Below, piece after piece: positions 12,661 through 40,061 of a DNA stretch of 64,000 nt (position 1 is its first letter; each line of letters opens with the position of its first letter). The stretch is from Apus apus (lineage: Eukaryota > Chordata > Aves > Apodiformes > Apodidae). The position numbers and the translations under genes are program-made. The notes below the pieces were generated by a model. The model saw only the letters and a list, made by a program, of their open reading frames with translations. It had not been told where the DNA came from and did no database searches. The stretch is from positions 168,236,274 through 168,300,273 of the forward strand of contig NC_067282.1 in the NCBI RefSeq assembly GCF_020740795.1. Direction: 5' to 3'.

Positions 12661-15600
12661 GCTTTACCATATCTAGAAGTGAACCGTCGGTAGAGCTAGA
12701 AACACGTCCGAGATTTATACACGCATCTGAATTTCCTTTCAAATGCAGCAAATGTATTTACGAAGCATCTCCACTATTGACCAGCCAGCCAAAGCCTCTA
12801 CTTAACATGATCAACAACACAGGTTTTGTTCCAGCTTCAGTGGCCCCTGCCCATGTGAACTGAGTTGTGTGAATATCTACATGTTTGCAAAAAAACCCAC
12901 GACTTTTGCAAAAAAAGTCCATAATAAAATGCTTTAAAACAGAGATGTGGGAGCAAGTGATGAAAAAGGCGGGAGGAAAATGTTCTGTGACCATAGGGGT
13001 CTGCCTCTGGTAGTGTTTCACATACTCAAGAATCAGGTAGCTGCTTTCTAGAACTGTCTATCGTTTCTTAACTGACAGCAATCCTCACAAACCAATCCAA
13101 ACTACCTTCCCTCTAGTGATCATTTAGTGGTAAGAAAAATCATGCTTACGGAAGTACATCACAGTGCAATTTCCTTTTTCTCTGTCAGATAGTATTAATA
13201 CTCTGTTGGGTGAGAAAGAATAGACAAATGCATCCAGGAGAACAAAGATCACATTTCCTGAAGCAAGAAGTCTCATTACTGAACAGCATTACATTCACCT
13301 ACAACATGGACTTGGTTTATTTTCTCCAGTTGTAAATAAAGTAAACACAAGATAAAACATCAACGTAGACACAGTCTCCAGCAGTATCTTTTCTTTAAAT
13401 AAATTCCCACTTTTATTAGCACATAAGTGGTTTCAGCAAGTTACTATGAAAATACTCTCTTGCTGGAAAGTGATGCTGGCTCCTATGAATCACGCCTCTG
13501 TGTAGAGGCAGTAAAACTGACTGGCATGTTAGTTATTCTTCTTTCAGGCTGAATAGAAGGAAGTTCACATTAAGGTTGCCAGAGACAATGGAAATCAATG
13601 CTCATGAGCACAAGCTGCTTGTAGGGCCCAGCAGGTTGAGGCTTTCCTGGGTATTTGGTGGCAAAGGCATCTGCTGAGACACAGGGCCATGTGAAGGCTG
13701 TCTTGAAAATTTAGCAAAAAACCTTCCTATTCTTCTAGCTTTTTGCTGTTTTCAGCAGGCTCTATGTACATTCTTTATAAATGCACAGGGTTATCCTGAA
13801 GAGCAGGCCTGATTTGTACTTTTCAGTTCTCCTTTGAATGGAAATGATTTGTATATCAGTTACATCTTACTGGTTAAATGAGAACTTTCTGCATAAGCAA
13901 TTTTTCATCAATCTTAAGTTGAAGTGTATTATTATCCTGAACACTGTGATGGAAATACAGGCTATCTTCCAGTGAGAAACAGAGCTGAAGCTCTGAAAAG
14001 GGCTAGAGGAGAGAGACCCTGTATGAAGTCCATGTGCTGTGCCTGACAGCGTAACTATGAGCATTGTTTTTCTAACAGAGGACACAAGTGTAAGACACCA
14101 ACTGAAGCTCAATTCTGGCAGACTGCATTTCTCCAGGAATTCTCTGCCATAGTAGAGTTAGAAGATGCATCTTCCCACTGACAGTAGGCTCCTGCGAGTA
14201 ACTGCTGTATTCTGTCGTTTCTATTTTCCTGTTTCTCGTCTGGAACATGTGATTACTGATTTTCTTACATCAAAGTCCTGTACCTTCCAGAACTTCAGCC
14301 ACCCGTATCAAATTAAACCAAAAGGCTGATCTGCAAGTGAACAGAAAATTGTCGGATCTACCTGAAGTGTCATATTTCACTGTAATCTGATAAACATGAC
14401 TCATTAAAATCTGCAGGTTTAACTACCTGTGATAGTTATCAAGTTATTTTATTTAAATAGAGTTAACTTAATTTGGGAAGTGTTTATTTTATTTCAGCAT
14501 ATTTGAGAAGAGAATGTCTCTTTTCCCTGTAATGGTGTGCTTCCCGTTTTTACACAGCTTCCTAGAAGTACTTTTACAGACCTTCCGTTTTAACTATGTT
14601 GCTGATGACATCTGCATGAAAAACATATTTTGAGACATGTTTTCTGTCTCACAAAGAATCTACAATACCATGGATGTTACTATACCAAGACAAACTGTAC
14701 AGTGGTATCAATTGCTATTACCTTTTATAATTCTTTTATAAGCCTTTTACTTCACAGGTGGTATCACCTCTGAAAGTGAAAATTATGTACTTCTTTCAGC
14801 TTGCATTATTAGATCTACTAATAAAAATGATAGATATCTTCATTCCAGTGTAAACTTAACTGCATGTAGTACCTGTACAGAGGAGATACACTGCTCTGTC
14901 AAACCTGCAATAGCATGAACACCTCCCATGCCATTAACAACATGCAACTGATTTCTGGGATAATTATGAATTTCCTGTAAGTTATAAAGGCAGCAGTTGT
15001 TTTGCAGGTAATGTCAGTTTTGTATTTTTTCTCTTGGAGAAAATTTCTGAGGGTAGTTTATCTTAGTTGCAGTAAAACACTCTGATTTTGTCAGATTTAC
15101 TTGGAAAAGAAATACAGTACAAAGTCTCAACCAAATAATGTAAAGTTTTATGAGATCAAATGGCTATGTATAGGTGCCAATAAAGACAAAGTATATTCAT
15201 CTATGGTGGGATCAATAATTGGGGTTGCTCAAATCATGGTAATGCAGTAGGCACCTGGTAAGAAACATCAGTGTACTAAAAAGTTGCAGTCTGCTCCAAA
15301 AAGAAAGATGACTATTCAGGTTCTGAAGATGAAGAATAAAGACCAAGAGCAAATCATATGTACCTGAAGAGAAAAGAATGCATAATTCAGATAGAACGCT
15401 GAGCCACAGGAACTTTTCTGAACATGTTTTACCTGCTCACTCACTGCTGAGAACCTCCATGTACCCATGGGGATGTACTTGACAGGTTCAATAATGTGCT
15501 TGGAGGCTTTGCACAGCATGTGCGTATTTTCTAGTTTGTAGAAACATAGCGAAACATAGAATCTGATTCTAGGTAAGAAACTATGGCAGCAAGGGACAAC

Positions 15601-16025
15601 TGTTATTTTTTTCTCATAAAGAAAAAGGTGATAATTATTTTAAAGTTCAGTTCCAGCTATGAGCTATCAGCTGAATTTCAGGAGTGCCTCATCTTTCATT
15701 TCTAAAACAGTAGAGCACAGAGCATGAGGCAATTCTGCTTTGGGCTTAATGCTTAAAAAAAACATGTTATTGAAGATGGTTTCCTAGGCATCAGGGCCAT
15801 AAATACGGGCAGAAGAACATTATCAATTAGTACTAGCTAACCACCTGATTTAAAGAAGAAAACTTTTGCCTACAAAGAAAAGTGGGAATCATGATCGGAA
15901 CTCCTCTAAGAAGAGCTTGCAAAGCTAGAAAAACCCTAATTCCCTATTTTACAAAAGAAAGATGAAGAAGTAACTTTCACTTAAATTCCCGACCTGGATG
16001 AGCAGAACAGATATTAAATAAAATT

Positions 16026-16066
16026 AAAAAAAAAAAAAAAAAAAAGAGGGAGAGAGAGAGAGAGAA
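16026..16066 (+). repeat. Poly-A followed by (GA)n tract
   Basis: Twenty A residues followed by GAGGG and a run of AG dinucleotides. It could be a simple microsatellite or the tail of an old retro-insertion; no body of such an insertion is recognisable on its left side. Confidence 0.85.
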
Positions 16067-19000
16067 GCCAGGGGAAGTAGAAAGCAACTAGTAGTTATTT
16101 AAGGTAATGACAGACAGAATATGAGGGCAGCCAAATGGTAGAGGGTAAAGCCACTGCTTATAAAGTTAACAGGTTTTAAAATGTCATTGTTACAAAAGCC
16201 AACACTTCCCCAAGATCCATTTTCTAGATCTGTGCTGTAACAGTGTTAAGAATGAAAAAAAAATCAAGAAGCAGAAGTGCTCATTTTAAACACATGCTGG
16301 CAGACTGGGGAAATTCCAGAGGAAGGCAGTCCTGGTAAGATCATGTCAAAATTTAAAAAGTGAAAATGGAACCCATGCAATCACAAACTGCCCAGACCAG
16401 TATCAATGTCTGGCAAGCCTTGTTTAGACAATCATACTGTTTTTAAATACAAAAGGCCAGTGCAGCTATTGGCAGGTCTGTATTTACTTCAGGGGATGTC
16501 TAAAGGATGAAACTTTCTATCAGAGTAACTTGCTGCTGCGTGGTGCAGCAGGAGATGGGGAAGCCAGTGGCACCATAGGTTCCCTCAGACTTTGCTCTGA
16601 GAGTGATGTGCAAGCTGATCCCTGCTGAGATCGTGCAGTATGCTGACTGCAGGTCAGTGGCAGCAGTAATAGTAAAATAAAGGTTTTGTACTTACTGGCT
16701 GATGAGCCAGTAAATTCTTCAACAAGTCCTACAGTGTAAACTCAGACAAGGAAAGGAAGCATGAGTGCTACTAGGGTTCTTCAGGGACTTCTCCACGCCC
16801 ACCTGTTTCAGTGCTATCAAACTGTGGTTGAGTAGTGAAAATTGGATGGGCGAGGAAAGGAATGAGCTTCTTTGAGCAAAACCAGTCTGCTTTGGATCAT
16901 GGAAAGCTTACTTAATCAACTATGCATCTTGAACCAAATCATAATCCATATAACAACAACCAGCCAGTTCACAGACCGACTCTTAAGTAATGATAATTGT
17001 CTGTTGCACATAGGCTTGTACAGCCTTCTATAAATGCATGGACCTTGACTCACCTGTCCTCACTGTGGCATTCATACCTTCAGTTGTGGGGAGGAGCAGA
17101 TAATGACAAGAAGAAAAGTAATGAAGCAGAACAGCTAACAATTAAATGAAGCATTCAAACATTTTGTGTGCCTGTCAACAAGTCTAATGGAAAAATAGGC
17201 CTGAGATGAGCCTAAGGTGAGATTACAGGCTTGAGTGTTAGAAGATAATGTCATAGCTGTACTAATTCTTTAAAGTGCTTGACTTAGCACCACATGTTAA
17301 GGACAAGAAAAAAATTACAGTATAATGAATAAACTGCGTATTCAGAGTGTCAAGAACTGGATGAGTGGTTCAAAGTTGCTGTCAGTGAGACAAGTATCTT
17401 TGAAAACATGATGGTGCTTTTGGGGCTCCTAGGCCCCTAAATGGCCTGGAAAGTAAATGCAAAATCAGTGTTGATCAAACCTGAAGTGATGTGGCACTGT
17501 CAGTGTGATAAACAGTGATAAGGCAGCCGGCAAGAACTGTATGAAAAACTCTCTCCTGAAAAGTGGTAACACTTACCCAATACCAAAACCTAACAACTAT
17601 CTCCATATATTAGTGCAGCAACAGGGCTGAGGTTAGGGTGAAACTTCCTTATGATCTAGGGAAGTAATGAAGAGATGTAGCGTTGATAAAACTGATACTG
17701 GAATATGGCACATAGTTTAAAAATAGGGTAGAGAGCTAGAAAGCACTTGCTTTGGTCAGCACATCGATGCTGTAGCATAAACTGGCACAAGGAAAGGTCT
17801 ACTAGCAGGATAAAAAGCCAGAAAAATGCAGATTCAGATAAGGATTGTACTTCAGGCACCCACCAGGCCCAGTTCACAGGATATTGGCCATCCGTGCCAG
17901 CTGTGAAACTTAGTAACAACTTAAAAATACATTTTTTTTTCCAATATTTTAGTCATAATAGTTACTGCTGAAATAAAGACATAATTATTTATTAACAGCC
18001 CAAATGAAAATCACATATCACTAAAATATAGTGTTCATCTAAGACGTCTAAAAGTTGAAGAAAAACTTTCATTCCAAACATATACTTCAATGGGAATAAG
18101 TGGAACAATCCTAGGACTACATTGTGTGTTTTTAATTGAAGCAGTTCATTCTAAAACAGCCTTCAAAACAAAGAAAACACAAGTAAACTATTTTTCATAC
18201 TATCATTAAATCCTTACCATTGATATAAAATGTATTGCTGCACTCTTAAAATACATTAATCTGCTATATTAACTCCTTTGCAAAGTGTTCCTTAAAGTGC
18301 TTTGCAGTACATATACTGGCAACGAGCATAACCAATTAAGATGCTGAATTATCACTTCCTGTTCAGCCCTGCATTTTAAGATATTGCATAAAGAGCAAGT
18401 GACTAGGCACCAGGATTATCATATAAATTCTTAAGAAAGGCTTCCATTTCAACTGACTGAACAAAGGAGATATAATCAGCTGTCCTTTTCCCTCATCATT
18501 TCTTCCCTTAGAAAGTTCTAATTTAAAACCAGCTCTTCTTCTAATTATACTAAGTAACCCAATTTCAAGAGAGTCACATGAAAACAACAGTTAAAGTTTA
18601 TTAAGGGCAATTGCATCTTGCTGTCAGAAGAACACATCCTGTAAGTACCAATCCTCATCTTACTGCTTTGACCATTTTTTTCTTTTAAAATGCAAAACCT
18701 CTTGTTTTTAGAAGTGGAGAGCTGTACTGATAGAAATATTGATCTCATTTTCTCTCTAGAAAAATGCTTAAGTACAACTCCTGTCTGCAAGCCTGAAGCT
18801 GATGCTGTAGGGCAGTATGAGGGATTGGGGAAAGGGGGGTTAAACCCAGCAGAGCTCTGCAGGAAACAAGAAACCTCCTGTGCTAAGTGAGGAGATGCTT
18901 AACATGAGTTGCCTTGATGGGTTTCAGGTTACATGATGAGATTAGGATTACGTTTTTGAGAACCATGTTGTAACAACAACAGTGCTGTGTTTCTGGTCAA

Positions 19001-22000
19001 AATCCTCCATCTGCCCATGGGTGAAAGCAACACGAAGTTGCTGCTGCTTTGTACTCCAGAGGAGGCTGTAGGCTTCACTGGTAGTTCAGCACAGAAGACG
19101 ACAATTCACAACACCTAAAATAATCTTCTGATCTGAACTGCCCTCTAGAAGAGCAGGATTATCAGGGCTCTGCATGTGTGAAAATACCTTTGTAAGGGCC
19201 TTGACCAGCCTTGTCCAGGATCCCCACCAACACCCTCTGCCCATGGCCCAGGAGTACAGCTCCAGTCTGAGCATCCAGACTTTGTTTAAGCTATGTCATA
19301 GGTGTGCCCACCCCTTGCTCTGTTTTCCTCTGTCCTCACTTACCAGCTGGTTTTGCTATATGGACTTGAGGCTTTCCAATCCTGTCTGACAGTCTGTAGA
19401 CTGATGTTGTAGCCTGGTCCCCAGTCCTGTCTTTCACCCCATCTCCTGCTGTTTCTCACTGGACTTCCAGGCCACTGACTAAGGAACCTGGCCCACAAAG
19501 CTCAAATGTCAAAGACCTATTTGCAATAATCAGAAGAGTTAAAATAATTAATGGAAGCAAATCAATCACAGGTCAGAGGGAGACTTCCCGTGGTGTTGCC
19601 AGTTCATCCTGGTAGAAGTCAACCCAGACCTGCTGTCCCAGTCCTACCTCAGAAGCTGCTGTAGTTCATACAAACAGTCTTCTCAGAAAGCAGAATTAAA
19701 TGTCATGTCCCTCAGGACACACAGTCCTGTAGCAATAATGGAAATAGGGCTTAAATTCTTTCACTGGTGTTACTGCAACATTAGTATCATAGTAGAGCTC
19801 TGCTGAGGCAAACCACTTTGGAAATTCTACTGTGTTCAGTAATTCTGTATTTTTGCCAGGAAATAACATCTGCTCACCACCAAAGGCATGAAAGTTGTTT
19901 TGAGTCTGAACACTTTAGGCTGCTTAGGTATTTCTGTGTCCAACTGAATTTTAAAGGTATTAATGTTAGCAGATAAAGAAACTATGTGTATGTAATGGCA
20001 ATCTCAAAGCAAAAAAATGCTTCCTTTGATAGTAAACTGTGCTTCTCTCGGCAGGCACCAGCTGACTGCTCTGTTATTTTAGAGGTATTTTGCTTTTTTC
20101 CATGCAAAACAGAGGATGAGGTAGCAGGACAGTACAATTTGCATAGCTGTATAAAAAACCAAGCTGAACAAAACCCCAAAGATTTGTCAAATATTAAGAA
20201 TAAGTCCTAGATTGCTGCGTATCACTCCATTTACTTTGTTACACAGCCTGCTGATGTGATTCCATGCAGTGTCAGGGAAAGTGGGTGAGTGCAGTTAAGC
20301 CACCCCTCAGGGGCAAGTCCCTGTGCCTCAGGAAGCAGCGCTGTAGACATAACAGACTGCTTGCTAGAGTAGCACAGCTTGAGAGGCACTTTCTGGTGTC
20401 TGGGATGCCAGTGGGATATAAAACTGAAATATTCATCACCTTCATTGCTTAATTAGTTGATGAGACATTTTATAAAACTGTATAATTGCATATTCATGTC
20501 ACTTGTCTGCCATGTGATTAGTGTGTGGTTAAATGGCTATGTTATGGATCAATAGGTGCCACGAATATTGATGAGAATATTTTCACTCATAAATTAGGCA
20601 CACCATTTTGAGTCACTGCTTCTTCAGATACATTTCTAGGCTCATGCAAGTGGTCAGTTCACAAAGTTCACAGACCATCAAGAGAAAACATATTCTTGCC
20701 ACCAACTAGTTTCACCTTCTCTCTAACTTCATTATGACATCTTCCCTGATTAATTCTCATATGAAGTAGAGCTTACCTTTTAGGCAAATAATTCAATTGT
20801 GGCTTCAGGTTTCTAGCTGAGTAATTGTAGCTGCTCTCTAAATGCCCATTTAACCTGGAAAACTTTTAGTTTGTTTTCAACCTGGATTGCATTATACTAT
20901 GTAATTTAAAGGAGTTTTACTACACCCAGTCTCTGGGTGCAGCAACTTTAAACAGCCCATCCACATAAATTTCTTTAAAACCTACTCTGCAGACTACTGA
21001 AATGCTTTTTCTGTGGCTGAAAATAAGTGCCAGGGTAGGGAGAGTCTGAACTGATGGCAGTAATAATACAATAATTTTTATTTAGTCACTTTACTTTTGA
21101 AGATTCATCAGCCATAAAACCAATTTACTCAGTCCTGCAACTGTGCATGCACTCAGTGAACTTCACTCACCTGAGCAGGGCCCATGTGCTAGAGGTGATG
21201 CAGAGGAGCATCCTGATTGCGGTTCAACAAGGCTGTTCAGAGTCTGCCTAACATTAGCACACCCCTCGACTACTAACACTTCAGTGGGGCTACTCTTGTG
21301 CTTAAAATTGTGTGCATGAACATTTTGCTGGCTAGTATCTCGCTACTATCCACTTAGCAGGGTCAAACACTGATGAAATAGAGCTGTGCTGGAGTTCTTG
21401 ATGCCACCGACCTTGGCAAAACAACAACAGCGTTATCAGCTGTGCCAAGATTTGTACAAACTCTGTGCTGAAAACAAGGCACAGGAAAGTAATTGTGCTG
21501 AAAGCTTTGATCAATCTGTGACACTTCATATTAGGCCTGGTCAGACATAGTAGAGAAAAAAATGCTCGCATTGATACAAGAAGCCTCTACAAAAATTACT
21601 AAGCAGACCACTTCTGACCAAAGACAGGACAATATAAGTGCAAGTGGTTTGGCAAAGCTGATTTACTTTTCTGCTTTTCAGCTTCCCTGTCTTGGAAAAA
21701 AATAGAAGTAGCCTATTCTAGGTGCTCTTGCATAAAATAATCCCAGAGTGGATTTGTCTCTGTTGTGTCCTGGTATGGTCTGACACAGCTGATTTGTTTA
21801 GTATTGCCTTAAAATCCAAAGGTATCTCTTGGCATAAAACTCCACATAAAACACCACAACCAGAAGCACCTGACAGTTCGAAGGCAGATTGTAACTAGTT
21901 GTTTTGGGAGAGCAGTTGGTTGCAGCAGCTTTCAATGGTGGAATGATTTCAGGACTTAGGAAGTCATCAAATGGAATAATAATATATAAGGATAATGCGT

Positions 22001-23198
22001 AATGCTAACAAAAAATCGGGATGACAGAGGTAATTGCTTTTCTAGTACTGGGTTGAACTCTGCAGAAATAACTGCAGCAAGAGTCTTTCAGCAAGAAACG
22101 ACAGAGCACTGTAATGACCATTGCCCCATGATTGATACCAGCCCAATATTGATAAGAAGCAGTGATCTCCACTGTTTTATTGGGATTTTTAATGCTTTTT
22201 TTAATAAATGTACAGCTCTGATGGGCTGTAAGTGTAGAAGCTGATTGTATTTATCCAAGCAAATATGTTGGGAACCCAAGGGCTTTTATGAAGCCTGTAA
22301 CTGGGTTAACTGAAAGAGAGAATTAAGATTGGCATATTCTGCCCAGTTTACAGAACCAGGAGGTGGGGTGCAGAGCTCAGCCTTTACCAGAAGCTTGTGC
22401 ACAGGTTTTTACTTCTGCATTATGTGCTCGATGTCACTTCTTGGGGACAATATGAATTTTCATAATGTCCTTCTACCTTTTTATCTTTGCAGCTAGAGCT
22501 GCATTTGCAAAGTTTTTACAAAACTAGTTGCTTAAGTAATGAGAAGATACTAACAAATATACTCTAAATACCAGGAGATTTTCCTTATCGCTTTCTTGCT
22601 CTCTACTGACATTTCCTCCAACTGCAGAATGCATTCGTATTTTTTTAAACGGCTGTCATCCTTGCTAGCAGTGTGGGTTTGAACCTCCAAGTCCAATCTG
22701 AACAATGATCTCATGGCAGTGTTTAATTCTGCTTTATACTTGTTTGAACAAAGCCATAAAGCAGCCACCAAAAGCAGCCAGCAGGCAAGAGAAGTGCAAA
22801 CAAGTTACACAGGGCTTCAGAGATGGCTCTGCAAGTCCAACCAGGCAGCTGCCACCAAACTGACAGTTGTTTGGTGGTATTCTGCTTCCAAATACCCCTT
22901 CCCTTGACACAGGTCAGACTGGTTCTTCCACATTTCAGCTAAACCCAATCTTTTTCTCTTCATCAACTACTTGGATTAGGAACCATCACTTTAAGATGGC
23001 AGAGCAAACAATCCTGTTAAAAGTTCTACTACAGCAGGTTATGTTTATTCTAAAGTTATTTTCAAACTGATAACGTGTATGACATTACTACAGATTATCA
23101 GGCAGCCATATGGCAGGTTTCCCAGCCTGAACTCACATAACCATGGTCTTCTGCTTTCCTATGCATCTGCCTTACTAAATTTCAAGGAAAACTCTGAC

Positions 23199-23351
23199 AT
23201 TTAGGGATGTGGTAGAGTTCCCATCACTGGAGGTTTTCAAATTGCAGTTGAACAGGGTGCTCAATAATTCTATCTAGGCTTCCCCTCCCACAGAATGTTG
23301 GACCACATCATTTTTTGAGGTCCCTTCCAACTTGGGCTGTTCCGTGATTCA
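23199..23351 (+). mobile_element. CR1 LINE 3' tail fragment
   Basis: Contains the CR1 3' block GGAGGTTTTCAAATTGCAG, then the terminal GAGGTCCCTTCCAACTTGGG, ending in a decayed TTCCGTGATTC terminus. Plus orientation, strongly 5'-truncated. Confidence 0.85.
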
Positions 23352-24459
23352 AGCTTATGGTTGTAGTGGTAAAATACTAAAATGGGCCCATTTTTTTCCT
23401 GAAAGTTGTAGACAAGCTACTGAATAAATGCTGTCTTGCTAGAATTTCTTCACTTGGTCTCAAATTCTACAGACTTAGGTGCTCCCAAGTACAAACCAAC
23501 ATTTGCCCAACAGCTTTATTTCCACATTCCCTTATTTCACCTTCACTTGGGACTTGCATTAATATATTTACTGAAGGTGGCTGCAGGCTTGGGAGCACTG
23601 TGGTAATCCACACAGTCTGAGTGAATCCATGTACCTCCTCTTATTTATACATTAAAACAAGCCCATAATTGTGAGAGCTGCACCCCACACCCCAACAGAA
23701 GTAGCATTTAAATTGAGAGTTACTACCCACTTATGGCAACTGGCAGAAGCAGAGCTTCTAATGTACCTACAAAGCTTTAAAGTCAATAAACTTTCTGTAA
23801 AACAGGTTAACTGCTTGAAGAAGAGGGACTTAGTGCAACTTAAGATGTTCCATAATGAAATTTAAAGCTGAATGGGGACAAAAGCACTGTTGGGGGAAAC
23901 AGAAGGAAAACAAATCTGAGATGCCCAGTCCTAACAGATTTCAATGCAAGTATCAATGTATCACTACATTTATCCAGGGCATAAATTGGGTTCTCTTAAG
24001 TGCCCACAGTACTTCAGTATGTTTCAGTCCCAGAGAACTATGGTTTACATCTACAATGGTGTACCACTCAACAGCAGCATGGACAGACCCAAGACAATCT
24101 ATATAGTTGTAATAACAAAACAGAAATATAAAAAATAACTGAATATTGGTGACTGATATCAGTATATTTCAATACTCAGGATCACTCTTGCCTAAGCAAG
24201 ACCTGGCTGAAGATTTCTCAAATGCAACTATGTCACAATCACAGTCTTACTTGACTTTTAACACATCTAAAAATCAAACCAAGAAAGACAACCAATGCTC
24301 CACAATTCTAATCTCTTCAATTACAAAAATACTGAGTGTATCCTCTTGAAGCTGTGGAAATACAGGTGTCACTTCAATGTGAAAGGAAAATCAGTGACAG
24401 AGTTATGCTAATAGTACTAATGGCTCTGAAGCAATACTAATATGTGAGTTCTTAAAGAA

Positions 24460-24640
24460 TCAATTTGCTGCCCTGAGAGGTTGTGGAGTCTCCTTCTCTG
24501 GACACTTTCAAGACCTGTCTGGATGTGTTCCTGTGTGATCTGCCCTAGATGTTCCTGCTGCAGCAGGAGGGTTGGACTCGATGTGAAGTTCATCGAGTTC
24601 ATCATCCCTTCCAACTCCTATGGTTCTCTGATTCTATGAA
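24460..24640 (+). mobile_element. CR1 LINE 3' tail fragment
   Basis: A CR1-type 3' end: GGTTGTGGAGTCTCCTTCTC, GGTTGGACTCGATG and a terminal TGATTCTATG. The wording differs from the other tails in the window, suggesting a different CR1 subfamily. Confidence 0.85.
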
Positions 24641-25234
24641 TTTGCTTACTGCAGACCTTTTTTTGCACTTTCAAATCTATCAGTTTCCTTGGCTTACACA
24701 CAATGATTTACAGGCAGTTTATCACATTTTGCAACTTCTTCCCGGTTTCCCCTACTCCCTCCCCACCCAAGCTAACACTTTTACAGTTACTAAATCGTTA
24801 AATGTATCAACATTTGCATAAGCTATACTCCAATCAATAGAATATATCCAGAGTTAATGCTGTGCTTTTTAAGAGTTCAGGAGTGCTCAGATCTTTCTAA
24901 ATACTGGAGATTTACAAGTAGGAATTCAAAAGCAACTTTAAAGGCCCTACCTGCAGGAGTTCCTTCAGATCACATTCATTTGTATAATAAAAGATCGAAG
25001 CATTCCATGCCGCTATGAATTTAGAATCAGGGATGTCTTCTCACTAGGGCAAGCTGTTTTTCAAAACAGACCCAAATGAAATAGTGAAACACTGACCGTG
25101 TCCACTTCAGTGTTTGAAAGCATGTTTTGTTTCTGGAAACAAAAGAAAAATAAGGCATTTAATTGAAAGAAAAAGTGTCTTACAAAAATTGTGTCTTTCT
25201 TAATTTCTAGGAAACACAACTGGATTAATACAAT

Positions 25235-26842
25235 TTCAAAAGACAAATCACACAGTATTTATTTAGAAGCAGCATAAATCCAAACAATCCATAAAAATCG
25301 CAAGTGCTTATTGTTACAGTTTAAGTGCATATATTCCTTTTATAATTTTGTGCCTTTCCACGGGAACAGCCACATGATTTGTTCTTCTCAGAAAGCTTTT
25401 GCTCGTTTGAAACTTCATCTAATTGGGTAACACAGTGAGCTAGTTCCAGTGATAAACTCCAGATTTATACAGACAGGATTTCAAAAGAGTAAACTCAATG
25501 TGGAAGGTGTTAAAATTTTTGAATATTCCTATACAACGTGACATAATACACCATTCAAGTGAATTAAGACAGGCAACATACACAAGACATTAGTAAAAAA
25601 AAATTAATACAAAAAATGTAATACAAAATATGCACCTATTTCTGCAGATAAAAAGAAAAAGCTTTTTGTAAGTTAACAGTATTGGCCCACCATCTGAATG
25701 TTGACCGTGACAGGTTATTATGACGGGATCTCTGAAGTTTAAACACAATCCTATAAACTAATGATGGAAGATGTAATGACCTAATATAGGAGCCTGAGCA
25801 CCAAAAAACCAAATTCCTGTTTTTAAATGGTTCGTAAGTGAGACTTCCCATTTACTACGAGGATAACCTCTGTAACTTCTTTGGCTGAGACCACCATCAC
25901 TGAACAGCAACTCCAAACAAAATGGGAAAAACTCCCACTGCTGAGAAAGAACTGAAGACTACAGTTTGGTCAGAATGCTAAACACTATAAAACAATTCCC
26001 TGCTTACAGAAAAAAAATGTTCTATCTCCAAAGAGATTAATGTGAAGTCAGAACTGTAATCTTTAGATCATTTAGTAACTATCACAATATTGACAATCTT
26101 AATAAATATAATTAGTTTGGAAATAAAGGTGTCAAAGAAATGCAGTCAAATTTATTCTTCTTACTGGAAAAAAACTGAGTTTTTATTTTAAATTTACTCT
26201 TTTGCTTCAGACATAATGTAGTGATATCACTTGCCAACCCTGTTCTCAGGGGAGTGGAGATAGTATCAGGATACAGAATAGGCAACAAGGCTTTCTTCTC
26301 TCTTAACTCCTCACTTCCCCCAAGAAGTATTTCCATAACACCTTATGTACTATCGATTACGGGGAATAATAATTTGTTATTTAACCATTTCACCCAGGTC
26401 ACCACCACCTACATGAAGTTGCAGCATATTTTGTGTCTGGCTCAGACAACAGCCACGATGCTCCGACAGATGTAGATTAGACTCGGTTTCCCATTTCTTG
26501 CCCTTCCAGATGCTGGGGACTGCAGAGAACATAAGACGCCATGCCTTCAGCCATGCCTTCAGCTCCATGAGCATAAATCAAGTGCTTCATCTCACTTGGC
26601 AATGATCTACATCCATTTAAAGAGTAGCAAGAGCAGACTGACATTAACCCCTTCCTTGCCCTGAGAGATATGAGAGATACTTGCCATATGAAGCTTACAG
26701 CTTTCTTAAGGCAAGGTGAAAAGTCCTTTGGCTTTCTCAAAGTTTCAGATCCCTCTCTTCAAGCAAGTTCAGAAAGAACTTTTTGGAGTCTTTGAGTACA
26801 ACTGAACATAACTGAATCACATGCACAAAACCTTAAACCATT
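25235..26842 (-). other. TMEM19: Probable TMEM19 3' UTR with candidate poly(A) signals
   Basis: This follows the TMEM19 TGA at 26843-26845 on the minus strand. Candidate AATAAA hexamers on that strand lie at 26182-26187, 26151-26156 and 25258-25263. The first two would give UTRs of about 0.7 kb and the last about 1.6 kb. Which is used cannot be told from sequence. Confidence 0.5.
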
Positions 26843-39631
<12,789 letters not shown>

Positions 39632-40061
39632 TTAAACGTAAATCCAATTTGCAAAACAAAGTTTGAGAAATAAAAGGAGAGGAATGGCACCGCTACGGAA
39701 CGTAGGAAACGGGTTGATAATAAGCGGCGCCTAAGAGTGTCTGGATGAGCTTTGAAACTTGTTGGAGCCCTGTGGAGTTTGTTACCACTATAAGAAGGAG
39801 ACTTGAAACATTTCCTGTAAGTAACTTGGGATAAAAACAGGCCAAACCTGCCTGGTTGCTTTTCTGCGAGCAAGCCAGAAGTACTCCCCAAACACTTTGT
39901 TATAAATAAAGAAGCTAACACAGAAGGGTTCCACAGCTCCCGCTTCCACACGTCAGAGGCTTTTATCTTCTTTTTTCCCTACTCTTCCCATACAGATACA
40001 TAATTGAAATGAAAAATCTGATAAGTTAGGATTATAAACTGCCCAATATTTAGAAGAGTTT

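Larger units (their letters stand above)
12661..25230. other. Intergenic region between RAB21 promoter and TMEM19 3' end
   Basis: About 12.5 kb of AT-rich DNA. The only recognised elements are an A/GA tract near 16.03 kb and CR1 3' tails near 23.2 and 24.5 kb. Open frames are all under about 90 codons and match no family known to me. No tRNA, CRISPR or rRNA feature is present. Confidence 0.75.

Noticed and set aside
11931-12751. Long open frames on both strands through the RAB21 upstream region encoding 5-residue repeats
   Set aside because: They arise because a 5-bp period reads as 5-residue repeats in every frame and this array contains no stop codon; they cross a promoter and have no family match.
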